Positions 39,931-49,272 of a stretch of 64,000 nucleotides of DNA are shown piece after piece. Numbering within the stretch: position 1 is the first letter of the stretch; each line of letters starts with the position of its first letter. The stretch is from Bacteroidales bacterium (GTDB lineage Bacteria; Bacteroidota; Bacteroidia; Bacteroidales; F082): contig JAFTXI010000030.1 of NCBI GenBank assembly GCA_017461665.1, positions 1 to 64,000 on the forward strand. The letters run 5' to 3'. The notes below the pieces were generated by a model. That model was not told the origin of the DNA. It searched no databases and saw nothing but the letters and a program-made list of their open reading frames with translations. The translations under genes were made by a program, and so were the position numbers.

Positions 39931-41285
39931 TTTATAAGGTCTCCTATCGTTGCAAGCGGCACCACTTCTACATTGTATTTTGAAGTATCTAAGCCGCGGC
40001 AGTTGTATTTGGAGATGAATATCTTTTCCATTCCTAACTTATCGGCTTCGGCTATTCGAGCTTCCACTCTGTTGACGGATCGTATCTCACCTGAGAGTCC
40101 CACCTCGGCTGCGAAGGCGTATCTATTGTTAATCTCGATATCCTCGTTTGATGAGAGTACTGCTGCCATGACGGCGAGGTCTATCGCTGGATCATCGACG
40201 CGTATTCCGCCGGCTATGTTAAGGAAGACATCTTTGGTGGCGAGGCGGAAGCCGGCTCTCTTCTCCAACACGGCGAGCAACATGTTGAGACGTCGCGTGT
40301 CGAATCCGGTGCAGCTGCGTTGTGGCGTGCCGTAAGCCGCCGTGCTGACAAGAGCCTGCGTCTCTATCATCATAGGTCGCAGCCCCTCCAAAGTCGCAGC
40401 CACCGCTATGCCGCTCACGTTCTCTTCTCTCTGCGACAACAGAATCTCACTCGGGTTGCTGACCTCCCTCAAGCCGTTGGCATTCATCTCGAAGATGCCA
40501 AGCTCCGAAGAAGAACCAAAACGATTCTTCACCGTTCTCAAGATGCGAAATCCGTAATGACGGTCGCCCTCAAACTGAATGACGGTATCGACGATATGCT
40601 CTAGGATCTTAGGTCCTGCTATGCTTCCGTCTTTGGTGATATGACCGATGAGGAAGGTCGGGACGTGATACGACTTCGCCATCTTATTCATCTCGGCTGC
40701 GGTCTCACGTATCTGACTTATGCTGCCTGCCGTTGCCTCTACAGCCGTCGATTCTAAAGTCTGGATAGAGTCGATGATGACAATGTCGGTTCTGGAGTCT
40801 TCAAAATGTCTTAAAATTTCTGAGGTGTTAGTCTCGGTGAGAATGAGACAGTTCTCGTTTTTTATTCCTATCCTCTCGGCGCGCATCTTAATCTGCTGAG
40901 CGCTTTCTTCGCCCGAGACGTAGAGTATCTTTTTATCTTTGAGGTTAAGAGCGACTTGCAATAATAATGTCGATTTTCCTATTCCTGGTTCGCCGCCGAG
41001 TAAGATGAGAGAGCCAGGTACCAATCCGCCGCCGAGCACGCGGTTTAACTCTTCACAGAGCGTGTCGATGCGAGGCGTTGACGCACTGCTTATCTCTTGA
41101 ACCAAAATAGGCTTCGACTTCATCTCTGTCATGACATTTTTCTTCACAGATTTACTGTCTTTACCTACCACAACACACTCTTCCACATAGCTGTTCCACG
41201 CACCACAACCAGGACAGTGTCCTATCCATTTCGCCGATTCATTACCACATTCTTTACAGAAAAAAACTGTCTTTGTCTTAGCCAT
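39921..41285 (-). CDS. radA: DNA repair protein RadA
   Basis: The 454-residue RecA-like ATPase promotes branch migration in recombination. Zinc finger CKECGNESAKWIGHCPGCGA (residues 11-30), Walker A GGEPGIGKST, LYVSGEES, IIIDSI-type Walker B (IVIIDSIQTL), the RadA-specific KNRFG motif, and the C-terminal Lon-like domain (AIDLAVMAAVLSS, AAEVGLSGEIRSVN) are all visible. It diverges from susC. Its last residues and stop lie in an octamer array. Confidence 0.97.
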   Translation of the reverse strand: MAKTKTVFFCKECGNESAKWIGHCPGCGAWNSYVEECVVVGKDSKSVKKNVMTEMKSKPILVQEISSASTPRIDTLCEELNRVLGGGLVPGSLILLGGEPGIGKSTLLLQVALNLKDKKILYVSGEESAQQIKMRAERIGIKNENCLILTETNTSEILRHFEDSRTDIVIIDSIQTLESTAVEATAGSISQIRETAAEMNKMAKSYHVPTFLIGHITKDGSIAGPKILEHIVDTVIQFEGDRHYGFRILRTVKNRFGSSSELGIFEMNANGLREVSNPSEILLSQREENVSGIAVAATLEGLRPMMIETQALVSTAAYGTPQRSCTGFDTRRLNMLLAVLEKRAGFRLATKDVFLNIAGGIRVDDPAIDLAVMAAVLSSNEDIEINNRYAFAAEVGLSGEIRSVNRVEARIAEADKLGMEKIFISKYNCRGLDTSKYNVEVVPLATIGDLIKSL

Positions 41286-41325
41286 TTTTTTAACATTTAA
41301 ATTTTTACAAAATTAAAAACTTTGG

Positions 41326-41356
41326 TTGACTTATATTATAAATTATTATATTTTTG
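41326..41356 (+). promoter_or_regulatory. susC promoter, both elements
   Basis: TTG (41326-41328), a 20-bp spacer and TATTTTTG (41349-41356) fit the Bacteroidetes consensus. The leader is about 30 nt. No sigma/anti-sigma or hybrid two-component regulator gene lies nearby. Confidence 0.75.
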
Positions 41357-41392
41357 TAAAGTTTTATTTTCGAAAATTAAAATGTATTTAAT

Positions 41393-44300
41393 ATGAGGAA
41401 GGTTTACTTTTTCTTAATCCTTTTCCTTGCTATGGGAGTCTCCCTTAAAGCACAGGAAATTCAAGTTTCCGGCTTTGTTACATCGAAAGAAGATGGTTAT
41501 GGTTTGCCGGGTGTTACAATTCAAGTTAAAGGTACAACACAGGGTACAGTCACCGATATTGATGGTGATTACTCTATCAATGCCAAATCCAACGACACAT
41601 TGATATTCTCGTATGTCGGTTATCAGACACAGAATATCGCTGTTCAAGGAAGAAACAAAATCGATGTCGTTATGAGTACCGACGCCATGATGTTGGATAA
41701 CGTCGTTATTACGGCTCTCGGTATCAAACGTCAGAAGAGAGAATTAGGTTATGCAACAGAAGACATCAGCGGTGAAGATTTGACGCGTTCGGGTAGTGAC
41801 AACGTCATCAACTCTTTGAGCGGTCGTGCTGCCGGTGTGCAGATCATCACGAGCGACGGTGTGGCAGGAGGTTCTTCTCGTATAGTTATCCGTGGTAACA
41901 ACAGTATCTTCGGCGACAACCAGCCTCTCATCGTGGTCGATGGTGTCCCTATGACTAACGAAGGCGGTGTCACTGGCTGGGGCGGCGGTCAAGATTGGGG
42001 TACTGCTCTTAACAACATCAACCAAGAAGACATCGAAGACCTTAACATTCTGAAAGGACCTACTGCAGCAGCTCTCTACGGATCCCGCGGTGGTAACGGT
42101 GTGGTGCTCATCACAACAAAGAAAGGTAAGAAACAACAAGGTCTCGGTATCAACTTCTCATCAACTTATAAAATCACATCTCCTTACGGCTATCGTGACG
42201 TACAAAACAAATATGGCGCTGGCGGTCCTGTCTCTCTCATGACTCCAACCTTGACTCAAGACGCCGATGGTAACTACGTCTATAACGGTAACTATAACTC
42301 AGAAAATGGTCCTGAAGGTGTAAATACAAACACTACATTCGGTTACTACGGCGGTGCTGTCTCATGGGGCCCTGTCATGGACGGAACCATGATGACATGG
42401 TGGGATAGTTCTTATAGAGCTTATTCTCCTCAACCAGACAACCTCAGCATGTTGTATAAGAATGCTCACTCATTCACCAACAACATCTCTTTTCAAAATG
42501 CTGGCGACTTCGGTTCTATAAGAGTCTCCGTCACCGACGACCGCTCCGATGCTATCATCGACAACTGTAACCTCAGTCAGACAACATTCAATGTAGGTTC
42601 TTTGCTTAACATCTCTGAAAAGATCAAAGCCGACATCTCATTCACCTACTTCGATTATCATCGTCTCAACTCTCCTATACTCGGTGAGTCATATAGCAAC
42701 TTCAACAAAGGTCTTCTCTACAGCTGGCCAAGAAGCTGGCAAGGTATCGAGGCAAGTGAGTATGAACAAGCCGACGGTTCTATGACAGAATGGGGTAACT
42801 ATCCTTTCATGTATATCAATTCTAACACATTCTGGAGTTTCTATAACAACAACACAACTCTCGACCGTGACAAGGCGTACGGTTCTCTCCGTCTCACCTA
42901 CGACATCACCGACTGGTTGACTTTCGCAGGTAAAGCAGCTTTAGACTTCAGCTTAGACCAATATGAAACAAAAAACAAAGCTACCGCAGTCGATGGAATG
43001 ACAGGCGGTTATTATAAACAAAACATGACAAGAGACTATACTCTCGATGCCGACTTCCTCTTTACAGCTCATAAAGATTATATCTTCGGTTCCATGTTTA
43101 ACGCAAGACTTTCTTTCGGTGGTGAACGCTACTATAGAAATACTTACGGTATGTGGGCTGGCACAGGTCAATGGGCTTTCGCCGACCTATATACATTCTA
43201 TAACTTCCTCAGTGGCGGTGCAAATCCTATCACTACAGATATGCTCCCAGGAGAGTCACGTTATGAAAAACAAGTCAACTCGTTATACGGTTTCTTGAAC
43301 TTGTCATATAAAAACTACCTCTTCTTAGACTTGACAGGAAGAAATGACTGGTCATCGACATTGCCAATGAGTAACAACAGCTACTTCTATCCATCAGCAA
43401 CATTGAGCTTCATCGCAACAGAGGCTTTCAAAATCAACTGGGGCGCAATCAGCTTCTTGAAAGTAAGAGGTTCTGCTGCTATGACAGCAAGCGACGATAA
43501 CCCGTATCAGTTGGACTTCACTTATAACACTGGTACTTTCGGTGGTCAACTTATCTCAACACTCCCATCACAAGTTCCTCCAATCCAATTGAAACCACAA
43601 CGTCAACGCTCATTTGAAGTAGGTCTCGACATCGGTTTCTATGACAAAATCAATATGGACTTAACATACTACGACATCTACTCATGGGATCAGATTCTTG
43701 CTTCTCCAATGGCAGTGTCGTCAGGTTCAAGCAGCGCTCGTATCAATACTGGTGTTGTTACTAACAAAGGTATAGAAGCTATCATCAATTATAACGTATT
43801 CCAAAAACCTAACAGCTACCTCCAAGTAGGTCTTAACTTAGCAAGAAACACTAACCGCATCGTTGACTTAGGCGGTGCCGATATGTATATCTTGTCGGAA
43901 GTATGGGGTTCTAATGGTCCTGCTATCGCTGTTCAAGAAGGCGAGGAGTACGGAACAATCTATGGTTGGGATTATGTATATACAACAGAGGTCAATGGTG
44001 AAGTCGTAGGTCCTTTCTATGACGACAACGGTAACCCACTTCCACTCATCAACGCTGCTGGTACAGAGTATCTCAAGACAAATCAACGCGTTCCTGTAGG
44101 TAATTGCGCTCCTTTAGTAACAGGTGGTATCAACCTTAAATATAACTACAAGAACCTCTCTATCTATGCTTTGATAGACGCTAAATTAGGCGGTGAAATC
44201 TACTGCGGTTCTTATGTCATCGCAATGCAGACAGGTCAAAGCAACGAGACTCTCTACGAACGCGAAGGTAACGGATTGCCTCTCTACGACGCTGAAGGTA

Positions 44301-44707
44301 ACTTCATGGGTAACTATGGTGTGGTGCTCCCAGGTGTCTATGTAAATCCTGAGACAGGCGAAGCAACACAAAACGAAGAAGTGGTACATTATTATTATAA
44401 CTACATGCCTAACTTCGGCGGCTGGGGTAACTACCTCACAACTCCCGGTATAGTAAACAACACCTGGATTAAGATGCGCGAAATAACTCTCAGCTATAAC
44501 TTCCCAAGCAGAATAATAGAAAAACTTAAAGTGTTCCAAAACGCTTCCATCTCTGTCACAGGTCGCGACTTGTTCTACTTCTACAAGTCATTGCCAGATA
44601 ACATCAACCCAGAAGGAACTCTCGGAACAGGTAACGCTCAGGGTCTCGAATACGGCTCATTCCCAATGACACGTTCATTTATATTTTCACTCAGATTCGG
44701 TCTTTAA
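41393..44707 (+). CDS. susC: SusC/RagA-type TonB-dependent outer-membrane transporter
   Basis: The 1104-residue barrel has a signal peptide, a carboxypeptidase-like domain (SGFVTSKEDGYGLPGVTIQV, residues near 24-100), the plug domain (LDNVVITALGIKRQKRELGY, NSLSGRAAGVQI, IVVDGVPMTNEGG) and a 22-strand barrel ending RSFIFSLRFGL. It imports oligosaccharides or peptides with the SusD partner encoded 21 bp downstream. No N-terminal signalling domain for an anti-sigma factor is present. The ligand cannot be told; no glycoside hydrolase gene is in the window. Confidence 0.96.
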   Translation: MRKVYFFLILFLAMGVSLKAQEIQVSGFVTSKEDGYGLPGVTIQVKGTTQGTVTDIDGDYSINAKSNDTLIFSYVGYQTQNIAVQGRNKIDVVMSTDAMMLDNVVITALGIKRQKRELGYATEDISGEDLTRSGSDNVINSLSGRAAGVQIITSDGVAGGSSRIVIRGNNSIFGDNQPLIVVDGVPMTNEGGVTGWGGGQDWGTALNNINQEDIEDLNILKGPTAAALYGSRGGNGVVLITTKKGKKQQGLGINFSSTYKITSPYGYRDVQNKYGAGGPVSLMTPTLTQDADGNYVYNGNYNSENGPEGVNTNTTFGYYGGAVSWGPVMDGTMMTWWDSSYRAYSPQPDNLSMLYKNAHSFTNNISFQNAGDFGSIRVSVTDDRSDAIIDNCNLSQTTFNVGSLLNISEKIKADISFTYFDYHRLNSPILGESYSNFNKGLLYSWPRSWQGIEASEYEQADGSMTEWGNYPFMYINSNTFWSFYNNNTTLDRDKAYGSLRLTYDITDWLTFAGKAALDFSLDQYETKNKATAVDGMTGGYYKQNMTRDYTLDADFLFTAHKDYIFGSMFNARLSFGGERYYRNTYGMWAGTGQWAFADLYTFYNFLSGGANPITTDMLPGESRYEKQVNSLYGFLNLSYKNYLFLDLTGRNDWSSTLPMSNNSYFYPSATLSFIATEAFKINWGAISFLKVRGSAAMTASDDNPYQLDFTYNTGTFGGQLISTLPSQVPPIQLKPQRQRSFEVGLDIGFYDKINMDLTYYDIYSWDQILASPMAVSSGSSSARINTGVVTNKGIEAIINYNVFQKPNSYLQVGLNLARNTNRIVDLGGADMYILSEVWGSNGPAIAVQEGEEYGTIYGWDYVYTTEVNGEVVGPFYDDNGNPLPLINAAGTEYLKTNQRVPVGNCAPLVTGGINLKYNYKNLSIYALIDAKLGGEIYCGSYVIAMQTGQSNETLYEREGNGLPLYDAEGNFMGNYGVVLPGVYVNPETGEATQNEEVVHYYYNYMPNFGGWGNYLTTPGIVNNTWIKMREITLSYNFPSRIIEKLKVFQNASISVTGRDLFYFYKSLPDNINPEGTLGTGNAQGLEYGSFPMTRSFIFSLRFGL

Positions 44708-44728
44708 TTTAATGGAAGGAAATAAATT

Positions 44729-46447
44729 ATGAAAAAGAACATCTTAAATATTAGAAATATTTTCTTGACAGCAGCAATAGCATGCTCTGTATTCTTCGGT
44801 TCATGTACCAAAGGATTTGAGGAAATGAATAAGAACCCAATGAGTCCTACCGGTACCGACATCGGTCCTCTTTTCAATGGCGTGGTAAGCAGCCTCTGCT
44901 GGACATGGGACGAACAGTTCTATCTCAACAACGAGATTTTCTACCCAGAATCAGAACTCGGCGCCTTGACAACAGAAGGTTGGGGTAACACAAGTATCGG
45001 CGTCGATGCAGTGTGGAACAACTATTATTTAGCACTCGCCAACATCCACGATATCGACAGACGCTTGGATGAAATGTGTACGACATCGGGCGATAATGAG
45101 ATAGATGACAAGGTAAGAGCTCAACTTACAGTCATCGAAGCTTATAAGACTTTCAAAGTTACTGATATGTTCGGCGACATACCTTACTCAGAAGCCGGTT
45201 ATATCTGGTACGACACAGAAGGAAATAGGAAACCAAAATATGACAGCCAAGAATCAATTTATAAGACCTTGTTGGCAGAATTGGTTTGGGCAAGAGAGAT
45301 ACTCCTTCAAAGCAATCCTACAACATCTCTCGGTAACCAATATTATTCACTCGGTGCTTACGATGTATTGTATCAAAACAATTACAACAAATGGGCTAAG
45401 ATTGCAAACTCTTTGATTTTACGTCATGGTATGAGAATGTATCACAAAGACCCTTCTTTCGCTGATACTTTGTTACAAACAGCCTACAACAAACCTGTCA
45501 TCGATGATTATTATTACACCAACGGTGCTTTCGCATTGTGGCCACAAGCTCTTGGAAGCCAATTCGGCGATCAAGGATGGTCGTTCCGCGAACATAAGAA
45601 CTTGAGAATGGGTGAGACGGTCTTCGCTCAAATGTCTAGACCTACAGACTCTATCGACAACCGTATCTTCGACCCAAGAGTTTATATCTTCTTCGATACA
45701 AACAACAAAACAGCTGATTATCCAGAAGGTGCATGGAGAGCATTCCCACAGATAAGAGATGAAGATACTCCAACAGAAGGTGGTACTCCTTACTCCTCAG
45801 CAAGAGATAAGAACTACGGCTTTAAAGGTCCTGCTTGCTTATATTCTCCTTTCAACTTCTATCTCATCCGCGATCACGTCTTCGTACCTCAAATCATGAT
45901 GAGCCCTGCTGAGGTGTATTTTATCAAAGCTGAGATGATTGCTAAAGGTATCGTTCCAGGAGGTCTTGGAATGGCTGTTGAAGAAGCTATCAGAAATGGT
46001 ATCAAACATTCATACTATATGTGGTTACAACTCCCAATCTACGGAACAGACGCTACATATAAATATATCTATCCAGAACTTCAAGCAATTTTAGACAATG
46101 GCGACCTATGGTCAATCGCCGATTCTTATGCTTCACAAATCATGAACGAGATGGTTTATCTTAACTATGACTTCATGTACGACGAAAAATCTTACTTAGA
46201 ATTTATCTATCAACAACGTTGGTTGGATTTATTCCGTCAGCCTAATGAAGCATGGAGCTTGGCACGTAGTACCAAATACTCAGAGGCATCGACACCTACT
46301 ACTATAGACCATCAAAAACTCGTAACATACAGATTGCCTTATCCACAATCAGAGGTGACTTATAACTATGACAACTATAACGAACAAGTCAGAAAGATGA
46401 GTTATGGTGATACTAAGGAAACTAAGGTCTGGTGGATGGAAAATTAA
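44729..46447 (+). CDS. susD: SusD/RagB-type surface lipoprotein
   Basis: The 572-residue lipoprotein (signal ending CSVFFGSCTKGFEEMNKNPM) carries TPR-like helices of the SusD_2 type: VIEAYKTFKVTDMFGDIPYS, KWAKIANSLILRHGMRMY and FIYQQRWLDLFRQPNEAW. It caps the SusC pore outside the cell and binds the ligand. It lies between susC (21-bp gap) and the T9SS cargo gene (27-bp gap), forming one operon. Confidence 0.95.
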   Translation: MKKNILNIRNIFLTAAIACSVFFGSCTKGFEEMNKNPMSPTGTDIGPLFNGVVSSLCWTWDEQFYLNNEIFYPESELGALTTEGWGNTSIGVDAVWNNYYLALANIHDIDRRLDEMCTTSGDNEIDDKVRAQLTVIEAYKTFKVTDMFGDIPYSEAGYIWYDTEGNRKPKYDSQESIYKTLLAELVWAREILLQSNPTTSLGNQYYSLGAYDVLYQNNYNKWAKIANSLILRHGMRMYHKDPSFADTLLQTAYNKPVIDDYYYTNGAFALWPQALGSQFGDQGWSFREHKNLRMGETVFAQMSRPTDSIDNRIFDPRVYIFFDTNNKTADYPEGAWRAFPQIRDEDTPTEGGTPYSSARDKNYGFKGPACLYSPFNFYLIRDHVFVPQIMMSPAEVYFIKAEMIAKGIVPGGLGMAVEEAIRNGIKHSYYMWLQLPIYGTDATYKYIYPELQAILDNGDLWSIADSYASQIMNEMVYLNYDFMYDEKSYLEFIYQQRWLDLFRQPNEAWSLARSTKYSEASTPTTIDHQKLVTYRLPYPQSEVTYNYDNYNEQVRKMSYGDTKETKVWWMEN

Positions 46448-46474
46448 TGAATAACAACTTAATTATTATTAACA

Positions 46475-49036
46475 ATGAAAAAATTATTTCTAACATTATC
46501 ATTAGTTCTGTGCATGTTTGCTGTCAATGCACAGGTTGAGTACGTAATAAATTTCGACAATTATACTACAGGTACTCAATGTCTCAACGGACAAGACAGC
46601 TGGTCAACACATTATCAGACAGCATCAACATCACAAGACTTCGACGTCGATTACGCTTGCGACGGTTTATTATCTCCTAACGAAAGCGTAGCCATCTATT
46701 ATCCTTACGGCGGTCCTGGTGTTGGTAGAACAGCAACGCGTAAAGCTACAGACAACTTCAACTTCAACTTCAAGGACGGTGGTATCATCGACTATGAATT
46801 TGACATTCATCCTGCATGGTGGGGTGTATTTGCTGGTGTCGGTTTCGACGCTGACGGTGATGGCAATATCCTCCAAGGTATGACAGACGGCGACGGCGGT
46901 GTCTATCTCCGCATAGCAGGAAGCGGCAACGAAAATCATCCTAATATCGTTCTTCCTGACGGAACAGACCTACTCATTTCCAACTATCAACAAGATGGCT
47001 GGGCTCGTTATAAAATGTCGTTCGACTTCTCTGCTTACGACGGAGCTGGTTCTTTGACAGTGTTCGTTAAAAACTTTGATGGAACAAACTGGGGCGATTG
47101 GATGCAACTTTCAGAAGCTACAGAACTCAACATGGGTATGACTCCAGGCTCAGGCGACATGAGAGACTATAAAGTTTGGGACGGTATCTTCTTCCACTGC
47201 CAAGGTGGTACAGGCGGCTTCGATAACTTCCTCGTCCGTCAAATGCCAGAAGGTAACGTACAATACATCAACTTCCCTGATATTCCAAAACAATTGACAA
47301 TAAATCCTCCTTATACTTTAGAGGCTACTTCAACTTCAGGCCTTCCTGTCTCATTCGAGATGATTAGCGGTCCTGCTACAATAGAAGGCAACATCATGAC
47401 TCTCACGGGCGAGACTGGCACAGTGTCTTTGAAAGCTACTCAAGCTGGTAATGACGAATGGCTCGCAGCTCCTGACGTAGTGAAGACTTTCGAAGTAATC
47501 GACCATACAGCTTACGCTACCGACATCACAATTCGTCGTCCTTACAATGAGTCGATGGTTTATCTCCCAGAATTGAAACCTATCATCTTGAATGTAAGTC
47601 TTCAAGTTGAACACGCCGATGCTCTTCATTTCGAAGAAGTAAAATGTACAATCAACGGCGAAGAAGTGTTGTTACACACCGACTATCCTAACGATGCTGA
47701 AAACGGTTACTTCTATAATTATTGGACTCCATCTCAATATGGCGAACATAATATGACAGTAAGCGTCACTACAACAGGCGGCAACGTGACAGAGAAATCT
47801 TCTACTTTCAATGTCGTCAGCGAATATGAAAGTATCAGCGTCACAACAATGGATGGCGACCTTCACTGTACACCTACCATTTTTGAAGCTACCGGAAACT
47901 ACGCAATGCCAACACACGTAGGTGCTTTCAGCGACATCTCAGCTCACTACGAACATAATTGTATCAATGGCGACTGCGACCCATACGACCGTTTCGGTGG
48001 AGTGAAAGTAAGAAACTATCGTGGCGAATGGATGGAACTCTTCCGTTATATCACTCCTTTTGGCGTTGAATGCGACGACAATATCAACGTGACTGACTTC
48101 TCTTCAGTATTGCAAGGTTTGATAGAAATACAACTTTATTTCGAATCGTGGGATGGCTCAGGTTATATGCCAACTCTCACTTTCGACATGACAAAAGGCG
48201 CTCCTGAATATGATTACGTCAACGTCGATGAAATCTGGTTCGACATCTTCCCATTCGGCGACTATGCTAACCAACAACCAATTCCTGAAGTAGATTATGA
48301 ATTCGACGACAATGCTGCTTCTGCTAAGTTGCAACTCACAACAACAGGTCACAACTGGAGCAGTGGTTCAAACGGTACTTACAACACAGGTAACGCAGCC
48401 GAGTTCTACGAAGCTACACACGGCGTTAAAGTCAATAACAACATGATAGGCGACCAACATTTGTGGAGAACTTGTAACCCTAACCCATCAGGCTGCCAAC
48501 CTCAAAACGGTACATGGACATACAATCGCTCAGGATGGTGTCCAGGTAGCATCGCAATGGTTTGGGACTACGACCTCACAAACTATTTAAGTAGCGGCAG
48601 CGCTAACATCTTCTACGAGTTAGACCCAACTTACATCGACGAATGTCACCCTAACTTCCCTGACTGCGCCGACGGACAAAACTCCTGCCCAAGATGCGAT
48701 TCTCCAGACAACCCTGTCCTCCGCGTCTCAGGTAAAGTTATATCTTACAGTAACAACGTCGATATCCTCGATGGCGGTCATGTTGATTTACAAGAAAATC
48801 TCTATGACTACAATGTCAATATCTTCCCTAATCCAGCATCTTCAACACTTAACTTCTCTTCAGATTATGAAAATGGTAAGTTGAGCGTCTTGATTCTGAA
48901 TGTACATGGACAAGAAGTTAGAAAATTCGCTTTCAGTGGCAGCAGAAGCATCAACGTCTCTGACCTCCCAAGCGGAATCTACTTCGTAAAAATCTTAGGA
49001 AAGACAATGCAGACAAAGAAGATTGTTATTGAATAA
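46475..49036 (+). CDS. Large secreted protein with T9SS type A sorting domain
   Basis: The 853-residue protein has a signal peptide (LFLTLSLVLCMFAVNA), an N-terminal jelly-roll-like region (YVINFDNYTTGTQCLNGQDS), Ig-like beta domains in the middle (IRRPYNESMVYLPELKPIIL), a cysteine-rich stretch (CHPNFPDCADGQNSCPRCDS) and a sorting domain (NVNIFPNPASSTLNFSS ... GIYFVKILGKTMQTKKIVIE). No catalytic motif was recognised. Its place after susCD suggests a surface binding protein for the same nutrient, though it is unusually secreted by T9SS rather than lipidated. Confidence 0.8.
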   Translation: MKKLFLTLSLVLCMFAVNAQVEYVINFDNYTTGTQCLNGQDSWSTHYQTASTSQDFDVDYACDGLLSPNESVAIYYPYGGPGVGRTATRKATDNFNFNFKDGGIIDYEFDIHPAWWGVFAGVGFDADGDGNILQGMTDGDGGVYLRIAGSGNENHPNIVLPDGTDLLISNYQQDGWARYKMSFDFSAYDGAGSLTVFVKNFDGTNWGDWMQLSEATELNMGMTPGSGDMRDYKVWDGIFFHCQGGTGGFDNFLVRQMPEGNVQYINFPDIPKQLTINPPYTLEATSTSGLPVSFEMISGPATIEGNIMTLTGETGTVSLKATQAGNDEWLAAPDVVKTFEVIDHTAYATDITIRRPYNESMVYLPELKPIILNVSLQVEHADALHFEEVKCTINGEEVLLHTDYPNDAENGYFYNYWTPSQYGEHNMTVSVTTTGGNVTEKSSTFNVVSEYESISVTTMDGDLHCTPTIFEATGNYAMPTHVGAFSDISAHYEHNCINGDCDPYDRFGGVKVRNYRGEWMELFRYITPFGVECDDNINVTDFSSVLQGLIEIQLYFESWDGSGYMPTLTFDMTKGAPEYDYVNVDEIWFDIFPFGDYANQQPIPEVDYEFDDNAASAKLQLTTTGHNWSSGSNGTYNTGNAAEFYEATHGVKVNNNMIGDQHLWRTCNPNPSGCQPQNGTWTYNRSGWCPGSIAMVWDYDLTNYLSSGSANIFYELDPTYIDECHPNFPDCADGQNSCPRCDSPDNPVLRVSGKVISYSNNVDILDGGHVDLQENLYDYNVNIFPNPASSTLNFSSDYENGKLSVLILNVHGQEVRKFAFSGSRSINVSDLPSGIYFVKILGKTMQTKKIVIE

Positions 49037-49048
49037 TATTTAATAAAA

Positions 49049-49086
49049 TCTCAGATATCGAAATCTCATAACTTCAGAATCTGAGA
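49049..49086. repeat. Octamer-rich sequence with an 8-bp hairpin
   Basis: TCTCAGAT and ATCTGAGA are inverted repeats enclosing octamer-like units (AAATCTCA, TAACTTCA). It follows the T9SS cargo gene and may end the susCD transcript. Confidence 0.55.
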
Positions 49087-49106
49087 GATATATTGACTTT
49101 AAAAGG

Positions 49107-49158
49107 GAGACGCTTCAATTACATCGTGTTTATACTAAAGGTGTAATTGGAACGTCTC
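49107..49158. repeat. GAGACG-type imperfect palindrome, copy 5
   Basis: GAGACGCTTCAATTAC (49107-49122) and GTAATTGGAACGTCTC (49143-49158) match at 14 of 16 inverted positions with a 20-bp spacer. Octamer units lie on both sides. Confidence 0.82.
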
Positions 49159-49164
49159 TGCCTT

Positions 49165-49188
49165 ATAGACACATTGACTTATAGACTC
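49165..49188. repeat. Octamer array ATAGACNC x3
   Basis: ATAGACAC, ATTGACTT and ATAGACTC follow with an 8-bp period and resemble the units at 39875. Confidence 0.6.
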
Positions 49189-49223
49189 TACATAACGTAT
49201 GCGGTACGTTCCTACAAAAAAAA

Positions 49224-49251
49224 TCCGTTGTCTGTTGTCCGTTGTCTGTCG
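49224..49251. repeat. Heptamer array TCYGTTG x4, promoter-adjacent
   Basis: TCCGTTG, TCTGTTG, TCCGTTG and TCTGTCG match, on the opposite strand, the four units at 7535-7562 with one base change, and end 9 bp before a -7 box as they do there. Confidence 0.85.
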
Positions 49252-49260
49252 ACTTTTCAT

Positions 49261-49268
49261 TACCTTTG
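49261..49268 (+). promoter_or_regulatory. -7 element with leaderless geometry, Ig-like lipoprotein gene
   Basis: TACCTTTG is followed after 4 nt by the ATG at 49273, so the transcript start coincides with the start codon. The 17 bp before and including the box match the mgsA promoter at all but one base. Confidence 0.75.
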
Positions 49269-49272
49269 CATT

